The position numbers were made by a program, and so were the translations under genes. This document shows positions 7,338 to 15,499 of a DNA stretch of 19,290 bases, in pieces. Each line of letters begins with the position of its first letter. Position 1 is the first letter of the stretch. Source of the DNA: Burkholderiales bacterium (lineage in GTDB: Bacteria; Pseudomonadota; Gammaproteobacteria; Burkholderiales; Usitatibacteraceae). Where the stretch lies: positions 1 through 19,290 of the forward strand of contig JANXWW010000320.1 in NCBI GenBank assembly GCA_025350945.1. Reading direction: 5' to 3'. The notes under the pieces are model-generated. The model did not search any database. It saw only the letters and a program-made list of their open reading frames with translations, and was not told the DNA's origin.

Positions 7338-8620
7338 CGACAAACACAATCAACAACGTGGACATGGGTGCAAACCGCGTGCAATCCAGTTTCTACGCGG
7401 TGCAGGAATGTTTGCGTTCCGCACTCGCGAGCATTCGCGCGCATGGATTGCGCAGTTTTTTAACCATGCTCGGCATCATCATTGGTGTGGCCTCCGTGAT
7501 CTGCGTGATCGCGCTGGTGCAAGGTCTGTCGCAATCAATCAGTCAGCAGTTTCAGGGCCTGGGCAGCAATACCTTAACGCTCCGCGCGGATACGCCCCTT
7601 GAAGATGCGCTGCGCGGCAAACGCAATCGGCTCAAGGTCAGCGATCTCGATCAACTGAAATTTCGTATCGAGGGAATCAGAAATGTGACGCCCGTTGTAT
7701 TTGCATCGGGTCGTGGCGGTGCGGATGTGCGCAACGGTTCCAATATCGCGGCAGGCCAGATGTTTGGCACCACGGAAAGTTATCAGGAAGTGCAACAGAC
7801 GTTTCCGAAATATGGGCGCTTTCTCACCGACAGCGATGATGTGACGCGGCGACGTGTGGTGGTCATCGGTGAGCAAATGCGCCGCGATTTGAAGCTGCCC
7901 GAAAATCCGGTGGGCCGCTTTATCCAGATTGGCAGCGAATGGTTCAAGGTCGTGGGCTCGATGGAGCCGCGCGGTGAAATGTTTGGTTTGAGCCAGGACA
8001 ATTATTTGCTGATGCCTTATCAAACCGCGCTCGCGGTGACCGGTGTGATAATACAGCCCGATCTGTGGGTGATTTTTTCAGTGGCCGATTTAAATGCGAT
8101 GGAAAATATCAAGGATCGCGTCACCTCCCTCATTCGTCAGCTACATCAAATCAAGCCGGGCCAGCCTGATGATTTCAAAATCGAAGCCTCTGACACACTC
8201 GCCAAATCGTTCAAGGAAATTTCTACCACGATCACATTAGTGGTCGCCGGTATTGTCGGCATCTCACTTCTGGTCGGCGGCGTGGGCATTATGAATATCA
8301 TGCTGGTGTCCGTAACGGAGCGTACTCGCGAAATCGGCATCGCCAAGGCACTTGGCGCGCCACGTCAATTTATCCTGATGCAGTTTTTAATTGAAGCGAT
8401 GGTGCTTGCCGTGATCGGCGGGCTGATCGGTATCGCGCTCGGCTATGCCTTGGGTTTTGGCATCGCGAAAATGATTCCGAATTTTCCGGATCCCGCAGTG
8501 CCATGGTGGGCAGTCGTAGGCGCATGTACTTTTTCAGGGCTGATCGGTATTATTTTCGGCATATTGCCCGCAAGTAAAGCAGCAAATTTGGCACCGATTG
8601 ACGCGCTTCGTTATGAATAG
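7334..8620 (+). CDS. ABC transporter permease, MacB/FtsX type
   Basis: A 428-aa permease with the MacB topology. TM1 is near residues 38-60 (FLTMLGIIIGVASVICVIAL). A large periplasmic domain follows at about 62-290 (MacB_PCD-like: NTLTLRADTP, VTPVVFASGRG, RRRVVVIGEQMRRDLKLP). Three C-terminal TMs form the FtsX domain (GIVGISLLVGGVGIMNIMLV, then SVTERTREIGIAKALGA, which is the characteristic coupling motif, and the last pair ending in GILPASKAANLAPIDALRYE). The final PIDALR motif is the family's usual terminus. It is the last gene of the Yip1-adaptor-ATPase operon. The exported substrate is unknown; macrolides, peptides, siderophores and lipids are all known for relatives. Confidence 0.94.
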   Translation: MTTNTINNVDMGANRVQSSFYAVQECLRSALASIRAHGLRSFLTMLGIIIGVASVICVIALVQGLSQSISQQFQGLGSNTLTLRADTPLEDALRGKRNRLKVSDLDQLKFRIEGIRNVTPVVFASGRGGADVRNGSNIAAGQMFGTTESYQEVQQTFPKYGRFLTDSDDVTRRRVVVIGEQMRRDLKLPENPVGRFIQIGSEWFKVVGSMEPRGEMFGLSQDNYLLMPYQTALAVTGVIIQPDLWVIFSVADLNAMENIKDRVTSLIRQLHQIKPGQPDDFKIEASDTLAKSFKEISTTITLVVAGIVGISLLVGGVGIMNIMLVSVTERTREIGIAKALGAPRQFILMQFLIEAMVLAVIGGLIGIALGYALGFGIAKMIPNFPDPAVPWWAVVGACTFSGLIGIIFGILPASKAANLAPIDALRYE

Positions 8621-8677
8621 CGATTAAATAAACTGAGGTAAACCCTAGCACCATCGCGGTGTTCAGACCAGTTATGC

Positions 8678-8709
8678 CGCAAAGTCCGCGCGGATATTGG
8701 CGTTTTTTT
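8678..8709 (+). terminator. Likely intrinsic terminator of the exporter operon
   Basis: An imperfect stem from CGC at 8678 to GCG at 8700-8702, with TCC/GGA around a GCGC loop at its core, is followed by seven Ts at 8703-8709. It lies about 60 nt after the permease stop and reaches the end of the convergent LON-domain gene. The bulged stem makes this moderately supported only. Confidence 0.45.
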
Positions 8710-9376
8710 ATATTTTCGCGGGAATGTCGATTAATTTTTGATCTATTAAAAACCGATGCAATATGTCAAGCCGAATTTTTGCGTCTGTCAATTCAAGCAT
8801 TTTCTGTTTGACCGGCCCGCCAAACGGCAGCAATTCGGTAATGCGAAAGCTGACCCAGCTGGCGTCGGAAAATTGCGCATCTGAAACGCCTTCAATTGCG
8901 TTTATTTGCGTGAGAATTTTTTTCAGGAAGTCGGCACAGGCGTTGAGTTCCGCGCCCGCATATGACAAATCGGCTGGTAAGTCGGCATCGATTGAATTTA
9001 CTGTGCCCATCATCAAACCTGATTTGGCGATGGTGCTTGCGATGATGTGAAACCTGGTGCTGCCGATAACTTTTACTTGCAACACGCCTAGATTGGGCAT
9101 GTCCCAATCGTCGATGCGGGCAAGTGTGCCGACAAGATGAGGTGCCGCGGGTGCGCCCACTTCCTCACCTTCGCGGATAAGGGCGATGCCGAATGGTTTG
9201 GCGCGCTTCAAGCAATCCTTGGCCATGTCCATGTAACGCTGTTCAAAAATTTTCAGCGCGAGCGTGCCGCCGGGAAACAGCACCGAGCCGAGCGGAAAAA
9301 TTGGCAGCTCGAATGTTTCCGGCTCGGTTTGGGTGCGATTTTTTTCGGTGACAGTGTTGATAATGGTTTTAATCAA
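8708..9376 (-). CDS. Stand-alone LON substrate-binding-domain protein
   Basis: A 222-aa protein consisting of a Lon N-terminal (LON) domain only: FELPIFPLGSVLFPGGTLAL then KIFEQRYMDM at about residues 22-52, followed by the IALIREGEEVGAP and GTLARIDDW segments and a helical C-terminal part. The AAA+ and Ser-Lys protease domains of Lon are absent, and the length is normal for this small family. The start codon is TTG at 9376 with AAGGA about 9 nt upstream; no suitable ATG exists before residue 50. It follows rapZ by 33 nt and is likely the last gene of the ptsN-hprK-rapZ transcript. Its function is uncharacterised; a substrate or adaptor role in proteolysis is inference. Confidence 0.85.
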   Translation of the reverse strand: MIKTIINTVTEKNRTQTEPETFELPIFPLGSVLFPGGTLALKIFEQRYMDMAKDCLKRAKPFGIALIREGEEVGAPAAPHLVGTLARIDDWDMPNLGVLQVKVIGSTRFHIIASTIAKSGLMMGTVNSIDADLPADLSYAGAELNACADFLKKILTQINAIEGVSDAQFSDASWVSFRITELLPFGGPVKQKMLELTDAKIRLDILHRFLIDQKLIDIPAKI

Positions 9377-9409
9377 TCTGGATAATCCTTGTTGCGCTCA
9401 GTGTGGTTG

Positions 9410-10270
9410 TCAATGCGCTTTAACTTTCAGCCGCTCAGCAAAATCGCGGTGGCGTAGCAACACTTGTTGGCCGCTGCCAAATCGGTTGGCGAGCTCTTCG
9501 ACGATATAAACGGAGCGATGTTGCCCGCCGGTGCAACCAATCGCAATCGTTAACGCAGCGCGATTGTCGCGCGCGAACGATGGCAACCAGCGCAACAGAA
9601 AAGACGCGATATCGTCGATAAAGTGCGCAACATTTAAATCAGCATCCATAAATTTTTTGACCGCCTCATCTTTGCCGCTGAGCGGGCGCAGGTTCGGATC
9701 GTAAAACGGGTTGGGTAAAAATCGTGCGTCAAATACGAAATCAGCATCCATCGGTATGCCGTGTTTAAAACCGAACGACTGGAACGACAGCGTGAGCTGG
9801 GTACGGTCTATCTGCAGCCAGTCTTTGATCCAGCCTCTGAGCGCGTTTGGGCTGACGCCTGAGGTATCGATGCGGTGCCCGAGCTCAGCCACATTAGCCA
9901 GCAGGCGCCGCTCCTCCCGAATGCAATCCGCTACGCCGGTGGTGATGCGTTCGGCAAGCGGATGCGGGCGGCGCGTTTCGGAAAATCGCCGGGCCAGCGC
10001 TTCGTCGTTGGCTTCCAAAAAAATCACCTGACAGTTAATGCCGTGGCTGTTCATTTCCTGCACCAGATGCGATAACGCTGAAATCGTCTCGCCGGTGCGT
10101 GCATCAATGGAGATGGCGATTTTTTCAGTCGTGCCACGCACGGATTCCACCAGCGCTGAAATCAATGTCGCTGGTAAATTATCGACCGCGAAATAGCCAG
10201 CGTCTTCCAGCACGTGTAACGCGACACTTTTGCCAGAACCAGAAAGCCCGCTTAATAAAATGAGTTGCAT
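9410..10270 (-). CDS. rapZ: RapZ, RNase adapter / nucleotide-binding protein
   Basis: P-loop protein (286 aa, the usual length). In enterics it binds small RNAs and presents GlmZ to RNase E, controlling glucosamine-6-phosphate synthase. The Walker A motif GLSGSGKS is at residues 8-15, followed by VLEDAGYFAVDNLP typical of the family, then RRPHPLA near residue 95. The C-terminal RNA-binding domain includes PNPFYDPNLRPLSGKD and AIGCTGGQHRSVYIVEELA. It starts at an ATG 15 nt after hprK, so it is clearly operonic with hprK and ptsN. The sRNA targets in a betaproteobacterium are not established from sequence, so the regulatory role is transferred from the family. Confidence 0.96.
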   Translation of the reverse strand: MQLILLSGLSGSGKSVALHVLEDAGYFAVDNLPATLISALVESVRGTTEKIAISIDARTGETISALSHLVQEMNSHGINCQVIFLEANDEALARRFSETRRPHPLAERITTGVADCIREERRLLANVAELGHRIDTSGVSPNALRGWIKDWLQIDRTQLTLSFQSFGFKHGIPMDADFVFDARFLPNPFYDPNLRPLSGKDEAVKKFMDADLNVAHFIDDIASFLLRWLPSFARDNRAALTIAIGCTGGQHRSVYIVEELANRFGSGQQVLLRHRDFAERLKVKAH

Positions 10271-10285
10271 AATAAACGTTCAGAC

Positions 10286-11353
10286 TCAGCCTTCAGATTC
10301 ATAGGCGCGAAAAATACCGCTCTCGTCAAATAGCGGCGTGATATCCGCAGGTCCGTTGAGCGCGGACGCGCCCAAGAGCGAGCGGGCCGCGGCAGGAATG
10401 GGCGCGCTCGAATCGATTTGCTCGCGCATCGCGGCTTCATGACGGTCCAGAAAATCCTTTGTCGAATCGTAGCCGCGGGTTTGCAAAATATAGTGGCGCA
10501 CCGCCGCTTCAACCAGTACCGCCAAGTTGCGGCCGGCAACCACGGCCAGCGTGACGGTGGGGATTTCCACACCGAGAATGGTGGTGGTACTCGATTTGGT
10601 TTGCAGCCGATCCAGGCCGCGAAAATATTCTTCTGTTGGACGTTCCAGATGCACGATCAGCCGCAAAGTTTTACGCGGGCGCACCGCAGTCTCGCCAAAA
10701 ATCGCTTTGATGTTGAGCACGCCGATCCCGCGAACTTCCAGAAAATCACGCAGGATGGTGGGGCAGCGGCCTTGGATGGTTTCAGGCCCGATCTGGAATA
10801 ATTCCACCGCGTCGTCCGCCACCAAGCCTGCACCGCGCGAGATTAATTCGAGCGCCAATTCACTTTTACCAATTTGCGAATTGCCGGTGATCATGATGCC
10901 GAATCCCAGCACATCCAAAAATACGCCATGCTTGGTGGTGACTTCAGACAACTCGCGTTGCAGATAAGGGCGCAGCAAATTAACAAACACACGGGTTTTT
11001 TTCTGCGACAGAAAAAGTGGCGTGTTGTATTCATCACACGCATCAATCAAGTAGCGGGGTGCATCCGCGCCATCGCAGATAAATATCGAGACCGTTTCGC
11101 CTGTGCATAAACGCTTGAGCGATTCAGTGCGCGCTTCAGGTGACTGGGTGCTCAGATACACCAGATCACTTTCACCAATCGCCTGAATCAAAATCGGGTG
11201 CACCAGATTCATGTGTCCTACCAGGCCGACACCGGGCCGATTCAGCGCATCGTCACCCATCGCGCGCGAAGCGCCGTTATGTCCGCCAATCCACGTTAGC
11301 TGGAGTTTGTCGCGACGCTCTTCAAAGAGCTGCTGAACGTTTAGCTGGGGCAT
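10286..11353 (-). CDS. hprK: HPr kinase/phosphorylase
   Basis: Bifunctional enzyme that phosphorylates and dephosphorylates a serine of HPr, linking PTS state to regulation. In the 355-aa product the catalytic core shows His142 in KHGVF, a P-loop at 157-164 (GNSQIGKS), the acidic pair in GLVADDAVEL (180-181), the HprK signature LEVRGIGVLNIKAIFGETAV near 205-224 and the closing GRNLAVLVEAAVRHYIL segment. Two oddities stand out. The P-loop has Gln at position 160, where relatives usually have Gly (GxSGxGKS). About 45 residues also follow the usual end (near EAAM, 309), so the protein is longer than the common 310-325. The start overlaps the ptsN end by 32 nt, implying coupled translation. Confidence 0.95.
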   Translation of the reverse strand: MPQLNVQQLFEERRDKLQLTWIGGHNGASRAMGDDALNRPGVGLVGHMNLVHPILIQAIGESDLVYLSTQSPEARTESLKRLCTGETVSIFICDGADAPRYLIDACDEYNTPLFLSQKKTRVFVNLLRPYLQRELSEVTTKHGVFLDVLGFGIMITGNSQIGKSELALELISRGAGLVADDAVELFQIGPETIQGRCPTILRDFLEVRGIGVLNIKAIFGETAVRPRKTLRLIVHLERPTEEYFRGLDRLQTKSSTTTILGVEIPTVTLAVVAGRNLAVLVEAAVRHYILQTRGYDSTKDFLDRHEAAMREQIDSSAPIPAAARSLLGASALNGPADITPLFDESGIFRAYESEG

Positions 11354-11816
11354 AGTTTATGTAAGGTGTCCACTCGGCCAGCAGCGCCAGTACGCGTGCG
11401 GGATCGGCTTCAGTCAACAGCATTTCACGCAAATCAGCGTCGCTGAACATTTGCGCGAGCTCGGACAGCATATTGAGATGTTGCTCGTTCGCGTGCGCGG
11501 GCACCAGCATCGCGAAAATCAAACGCACCGGCTCGCCATCCGGCGCTTCAAAAGGCACGCCTTCCTTGGTGCGAATAAAAGTAGCGACCATTTCACGCAG
11601 GCCCTTGATGCGTCCGTGTGGAATGGCGACGCCAAAGCCCAGACCGGTTGAGCCTAATTTTTCGCGCGCGAAGAGTGCATCAAAAACGGTAACACGGGCA
11701 ATCTTGCTTTCGTTTTCAAACAAAAGTCCGATTTGTTCGAACAGCCGTTTTTTGCTGGTGACGTCGAGATCGAGCGCCACATGCGAAAGTGCAAGATGTT
11801 TGGATAATTGAGTCAT
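11322..11816 (-). CDS. ptsN: PTS IIA-like nitrogen-regulatory protein PtsN (EIIA-Ntr)
   Basis: Phosphocarrier of the nitrogen PTS. It receives phosphate from NPr or HPr at a conserved histidine and regulates partners such as potassium transporters and sensor kinases. In the 164-aa product the active-site His is residue 67 in GFGVAIPHGRIKGL, followed by FIRTKEGVPFEAPDGEPVRL and the MLVPAHANEQHLNMLSELAQ segment typical of EIIA domains. Length and motif order are normal. It lies between hpf and hprK, the standard betaproteobacterial order, with translational overlap into hprK. Upstream, 129 nt containing two hairpins separate it from hpf. Confidence 0.95.
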   Translation of the reverse strand: MTQLSKHLALSHVALDLDVTSKKRLFEQIGLLFENESKIARVTVFDALFAREKLGSTGLGFGVAIPHGRIKGLREMVATFIRTKEGVPFEAPDGEPVRLIFAMLVPAHANEQHLNMLSELAQMFSDADLREMLLTEADPARVLALLAEWTPYINYAPAKRSAAL

Positions 11817-11883
11817 GAAGGATGCGGCAAATTAAATAAGGGTATGGCTGCAATACTGTTTATGGTCTGATGATTTGGCAATA

Positions 11884-11933
11884 CTTCGATACGAAGAGTC
11901 GGCGGCTGGCGCGAAAAATGGTGTCCAGCCGCC
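11884..11933. promoter_or_regulatory. Tandem hairpins in the hpf-ptsN spacer
   Basis: A strong 9-bp perfect stem (GGCGGCTGG at 11901-11909 with CCAGCCGCC at 11925-11933) lies beside a compact 5-bp stem (CTTCG-ATA-CGAAG at 11884-11896). Transcribed on the minus strand they follow the hpf stop by about 13 nt. No T-run follows, so they more likely act as an mRNA stability or processing element, or a partial terminator, within the rpoN-hpf-ptsN transcript. Function is inferred. Confidence 0.5.
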
Positions 11934-11945
11934 AATCAATCTGAC

Positions 11946-12290
11946 TTATTCTTCGTCAGCGACTTCCAATGCTGCGCCGTTGCGTTTGAGCGCTTCGCCG
12001 GGGTGTTTATTCTTTATTTTCTCTTTGTGTTTGACGATTTGCCGATCCAGTTTATCGACTAGTAAATCAATGGCGGCGTACATGTCGTCGTTCTCGGACT
12101 CTGCAAAAATGTCCTTCCCTGAAAGATGGACGTTAGCTTCGATTTTCTGTCGCAATTTTTCTACACTGAGAATCATGTTCACATCAATCACATGATCGAA
12201 ATGACGGTTGATTCGAATCATCTTGGTGTTCACGTAATCACGAATTGACGGTGTGATTTCGAGGTGATGGCCAGTCATGTGTAAGTTCAT
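11946..12290 (-). CDS. hpf: Ribosome hibernation promoting factor, short form
   Basis: Ribosome-associated factor (114 aa) that binds near the decoding centre and promotes 100S dimer formation or silencing in stationary phase. It opens with MNLHMTGHHLEITPSIRDYV, the family's beta-strand/helix start. FDHVIDVNMILSVEKLRQKI and GKDIFAESENDDMYAAIDLL continue the S30AE/sigma-54-modulation fold, and a Lys-rich helix (DRQIVKHKEKIKNKH) is expected to contact rRNA. It lacks the C-terminal dimerisation domain of long HPF. An ATG at 12290 is preceded by GGAG 7 nt upstream. It sits directly after rpoN, as in most proteobacteria. Confidence 0.94.
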   Translation of the reverse strand: MNLHMTGHHLEITPSIRDYVNTKMIRINRHFDHVIDVNMILSVEKLRQKIEANVHLSGKDIFAESENDDMYAAIDLLVDKLDRQIVKHKEKIKNKHPGEALKRNGAALEVADEE

Positions 12291-12478
12291 TTGCCAACTC
12301 CATTCAAGGATTAAAAGACTACATCATTTTGCAAACCCACTCTGCGATTGCGTTCAAGAAGTTACTGTCTACGATAACGATTACAGCGACTACAACCACT
12401 ACAAGCTATGCAACAACGCACATTTAACAATTTTTAATTTCTGGCTGCTTTCAAAAACACCTATCGTCATAATACGAC

Positions 12479-13993
12479 CTACATGGCACGCCTTAAGTTC
12501 GCGGGTTGAATATGCATGCCCTCGCGGTATTTGGCAACCGTCCGCCTTGCCACAATAATGCCCTGTTGAGCCAGAATATCGGAAATGCTGTTGTCTGACA
12601 GCGGTTTCTTTTGATCCTCAGCCGATACCAATTGTTTGATGAGCGCGCGAATCGCCGTCGCCGAACAAGCGCCGCCGGTATCGGTCGCGACGCTTGAACC
12701 AAAAAAATATTTCAGCTCATATATGCCTCTTGGTGTAAGCATATACTTTTGCGTGGTCACCCGCGAAATGGTGGATTCGTGCAGCCCTACCTGGTCGGCA
12801 ATTTCGCGCAGCACGAGTGGCCGCATCGCCACTTCACCGTGTTCAAAGAAATGTTTCTGGCGCTCAACGATGGCCTGCGTCACGCGCAAAATAGTATCGA
12901 ATCGTTGCTGAATATTCTTGATGAGCCAGCGCGCTTCCTGCAATTGCCCGGCCAGATTTTTGCCGTTTGCATCACGGCTTTTGTGCAGCAGATCGGCATA
13001 AAGTTTGTTGACGCGCATTTTGGGCATGGCCTCACGATTCAGGAACGCCTGCCATTTGCCATGCATTTTTTTGACCACCACATCGGCCACCACATAGCGA
13101 ACGTCACTGCCACCAAATTCGCGACCGGGTTTGGGATTGAGTGACACAATCAGCTCGCGGATGGCCTTGAGCTCTACATCATTCACCCGGAGCAAGCGCT
13201 TTAGCTTCAGAAAATCGCGCGCACCGAGTGCATCCAGGTGCTCGCTCGCACTCGCCAGCGCAATCGCCTCCGCCATATGTGGCGTCGCAGCCGGCATGGC
13301 GCGTAGCTGCAAGCACAAGCACTCGCCAAGCGAGCGCGCGCCGACACCGGTCGGGTCGAGATTTTGCACATGCCGCAACGCGATCTGCAACTCTTCAACT
13401 TCGATCTCGATATGCTCGGCAATCGATGCGGTAAGCTCATCCAGATCGTTGCTAAGATAGCCATCTTCATCAAGATGGGCGATAAGCATGATGGCCAAAC
13501 GTCGATCATGCTCCGGCAGCGACATGAGGGACAACTGGGTGATGAGATGTTCCTGTAACGTGGGCTCGACCGCAGGGATTTGCGAATATTCGTTATCGTC
13601 TTCAGAATCTTCGGCGTTGCGACGAACACCTGCGCCATCAGAACCGCTGCCGAAACTGCCGCTATCTTCAAAGCTGAAATCTGCGTTGGCGTTGTCGTTT
13701 TCAGCGCCTTCGCTGCGGGTTTCAGATGAGTCGGATGCTTCGTTCTCGTTGCGCGTTGCGGGCGTGGATGCGAGCTCGGTCTGGCCGTTGAGCTGACCAT
13801 TGAACGGCATTACTGATGATTCGTCGGTTTCACCTGAAGCATCCACGCGCTCCAGCAACGGATTTTCCAGCAGATAGCGCTCCAACTCTTGATTTAATTC
13901 AACCGTCGATAGCTGAAGCAGCTTGATCGACTGCTGCAATTGCGGCGTCAGCGTGAGGTGCTGTGAGAGTTTTAGGTGGAGAGATGTTTTCAT
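12479..13993 (-). CDS. rpoN: RNA polymerase sigma-54 factor
   Basis: Alternative sigma factor (504 aa) for -24/-12 promoters, activated by AAA+ enhancer-binding proteins. Region I (SLHLKLSQHLTLTPQLQQSI) is Gln/Leu-rich as expected. Residues about 51-135 form an acidic, Ser/Asn-rich region II linker that is long and probably disordered. The core-binding part begins near TLQEHLITQLSLM. The HTH region contains LREIADQVGLHESTISRV, and the RpoN box ARRTVAKYRE is at 482-491, followed by LRRAM at the end. I chose the ATG at 13993 because region I begins there; the frame is open to 14059 but those 22 residues look unrelated. It lies between lptB and hpf, 67 nt after lptB. Confidence 0.96.
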   Translation of the reverse strand: MKTSLHLKLSQHLTLTPQLQQSIKLLQLSTVELNQELERYLLENPLLERVDASGETDESSVMPFNGQLNGQTELASTPATRNENEASDSSETRSEGAENDNANADFSFEDSGSFGSGSDGAGVRRNAEDSEDDNEYSQIPAVEPTLQEHLITQLSLMSLPEHDRRLAIMLIAHLDEDGYLSNDLDELTASIAEHIEIEVEELQIALRHVQNLDPTGVGARSLGECLCLQLRAMPAATPHMAEAIALASASEHLDALGARDFLKLKRLLRVNDVELKAIRELIVSLNPKPGREFGGSDVRYVVADVVVKKMHGKWQAFLNREAMPKMRVNKLYADLLHKSRDANGKNLAGQLQEARWLIKNIQQRFDTILRVTQAIVERQKHFFEHGEVAMRPLVLREIADQVGLHESTISRVTTQKYMLTPRGIYELKYFFGSSVATDTGGACSATAIRALIKQLVSAEDQKKPLSDNSISDILAQQGIIVARRTVAKYREGMHIQPANLRRAM

Positions 13994-14060
13994 TTGCCAG
14001 AGATCGTTCTCCGCCCGGCGGGCCCTGTGGTGGTGAAATATCATCACCCATGGTGCCAAA

Positions 14061-14834
14061 TTACAAGCGGAAGTTTTCTCCTAAATAAACCTTGCGAACC
14101 GTTTCATTATAGATAATTTCTGCGGGCTTTCCACTGGCCAGAACGGTGCCTTCATTAATAATGTAAGCATGATCGCAAATGCCCAGCGTTTCGCGCACGT
14201 TATGGTCGGTAATCAGCACACCAATACCGCGATTTTTCAGAAATTTGATGATTTCCTGAATATCGATCACCGCAATCGGATCCACGCCCGCGAACGGCTC
14301 ATCGAGCAAAATAAAACGCGGCTCAACCGCTAGCGCACGCGCGATCTCCACCCGGCGGCGCTCACCGCCCGACAGGCTGATGGCAGGACTATTGCGCAGA
14401 TGGCTGATATGCAATTCATCCATCAGCGCATCGCGGCGCGATTCGATTTCGTCACCCGATAAATCGCGTAACTCCAGCACGGCCTGAATATTTTGTGCAA
14501 CAGTGAGCTTGCGAAAAATGGATGCTTCCTGCGGCAAATAGGCCACGCCCAGACGCGAACGCCGAAAAATCGGCAACCGCGAAAGATCATTGCCATCCAG
14601 ATAAATCGCGCCGCCATCAACGGGCACCAAGCCGACAATCATGTAGAAACACGTGGTTTTACCCGCGCCGTTTGGCCCTAATAAACCCACCACCTGTCCA
14701 CTGGCCACCTGCAACGATACGTCGCTGACGACCACGCGCTTTTTATATTGTTTGCGCAAACCTTCCGCGCGCAGAATGCTTTTGGTGCCGAGTACATTCT
14801 CAGCGTTGGTGGAAACTTCGGTGGGTCGATTCAT
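14061..14834 (-). CDS. lptB: LPS export ABC transporter ATP-binding protein LptB
   Basis: ATPase of the LptB2FGC complex that extracts lipopolysaccharide from the inner membrane. All motifs are intact: Walker A GPNGAGKTT at 53-61, Q-loop VAYLPQEASIFRKLTV, signature SLSGGERRRVEIARAL, Walker B FILLDEPFAGVDP and switch His in LITDHNVRETL. The AYLPQEASIFR and YLGENFRL (C-terminal) sequences are diagnostic of LptB rather than other ABC ATPases. The ATG at 14834 is preferred over the TTG one codon upstream. The product has about 15-20 more N-terminal residues than E. coli LptB. It follows lptA by 17 nt and precedes rpoN. Confidence 0.96.
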   Translation of the reverse strand: MNRPTEVSTNAENVLGTKSILRAEGLRKQYKKRVVVSDVSLQVASGQVVGLLGPNGAGKTTCFYMIVGLVPVDGGAIYLDGNDLSRLPIFRRSRLGVAYLPQEASIFRKLTVAQNIQAVLELRDLSGDEIESRRDALMDELHISHLRNSPAISLSGGERRRVEIARALAVEPRFILLDEPFAGVDPIAVIDIQEIIKFLKNRGIGVLITDHNVRETLGICDHAYIINEGTVLASGKPAEIIYNETVRKVYLGENFRL

Positions 14835-14851
14835 CAAAAAATGGCGGGCGA

Positions 14852-15469
14852 TTATTTAGGAGCAGGAACTGCTGAGTCAGTGCTGCTTTTCGCGTCTTTG
14901 GCTTCGGTGGTCTCGGTAGCCCCGCGCACCCGTGGCTGAATAGTAATTTTTACACGTCCTGATGTATCTGTTTGAATCGCGCCCGGCTTGTCGTCAGCCG
15001 CGGAGTTGCGAATCGCATAGACCTCGGTGGCGGTGTTGAAATAAATATATTCGCCTTCGGCCACATCACTGGCACTGGTCAGGCGCGCACGACCAAAAAG
15101 TTTGAGTGTGCTGGCTTTGTCATCGAATTCGGCGCGATCAGCTACGCCATCGACAAAATCGCTAAAGCCTTCGCGTTTTTGCCTGAACGCGATCTGACCC
15201 GCTGCGGAACCAAACGCTTGCGCGCTGATATTGCCGGTCGTATCTTCTTTCACCACCATGCGCTCTGCGGCGATCCGCATCGTGCCTTGTATCAGAATCA
15301 CATCGCCTTCGATGGTGCGCACCTTGTTGGCCTCATCAATAATGCCACGTTTTGCCTCGATATTAATCGGCTTGGTGCGGTCGGCTTTTTCGGCAAATGC
15401 GGGCGCGCTTATAAACAAAATTGCCGCAAGAATACTGAAGAAAATACGAGAAAAAAAAATGACGTGCAT
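14852..15469 (-). CDS. lptA: LPS transport periplasmic protein LptA
   Basis: Periplasmic bridge protein (205 aa) that carries LPS from LptC to LptD. The N-terminal signal peptide (FFSILAAILFISAPAFA) ends at residue 26. An OstA-type beta-jellyroll follows: INIEAKRGIIDEANKVRTIE, GDVILIQGTMRIAAERMVVK and a QKREGFSDFVDGVADRAEFD segment, which are family signatures. The tail (TTEAKDAKSSTDSAVPAPK) is low complexity. The start codon at 15469 is followed closely by nine consecutive Ts on the coding strand (A-run 15451-15459 on plus). It lies between lptC and lptB. Confidence 0.93.
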   Translation of the reverse strand: MHVIFFSRIFFSILAAILFISAPAFAEKADRTKPINIEAKRGIIDEANKVRTIEGDVILIQGTMRIAAERMVVKEDTTGNISAQAFGSAAGQIAFRQKREGFSDFVDGVADRAEFDDKASTLKLFGRARLTSASDVAEGEYIYFNTATEVYAIRNSAADDKPGAIQTDTSGRVKITIQPRVRGATETTEAKDAKSSTDSAVPAPK

Positions 15470-15499
15470 ATAAAAATAACCTGTCGAATTTAAAAAACC

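Noticed and set aside
12484..12496. TGGCACG, resembling a sigma-54 -24 element near the rpoN end
   Set aside because: The -12 TTGC element is missing at the required spacing, and it lies inside the rpoN coding end with no gene downstream in that direction.
13994..14059. Extended N-terminus of RpoN beginning MAPWVMIFHHHRARRAEND
   Set aside because: The residues match nothing in region I, which starts at the ATG at 13993. The open frame directly after the lptB stop is probably fortuitous.
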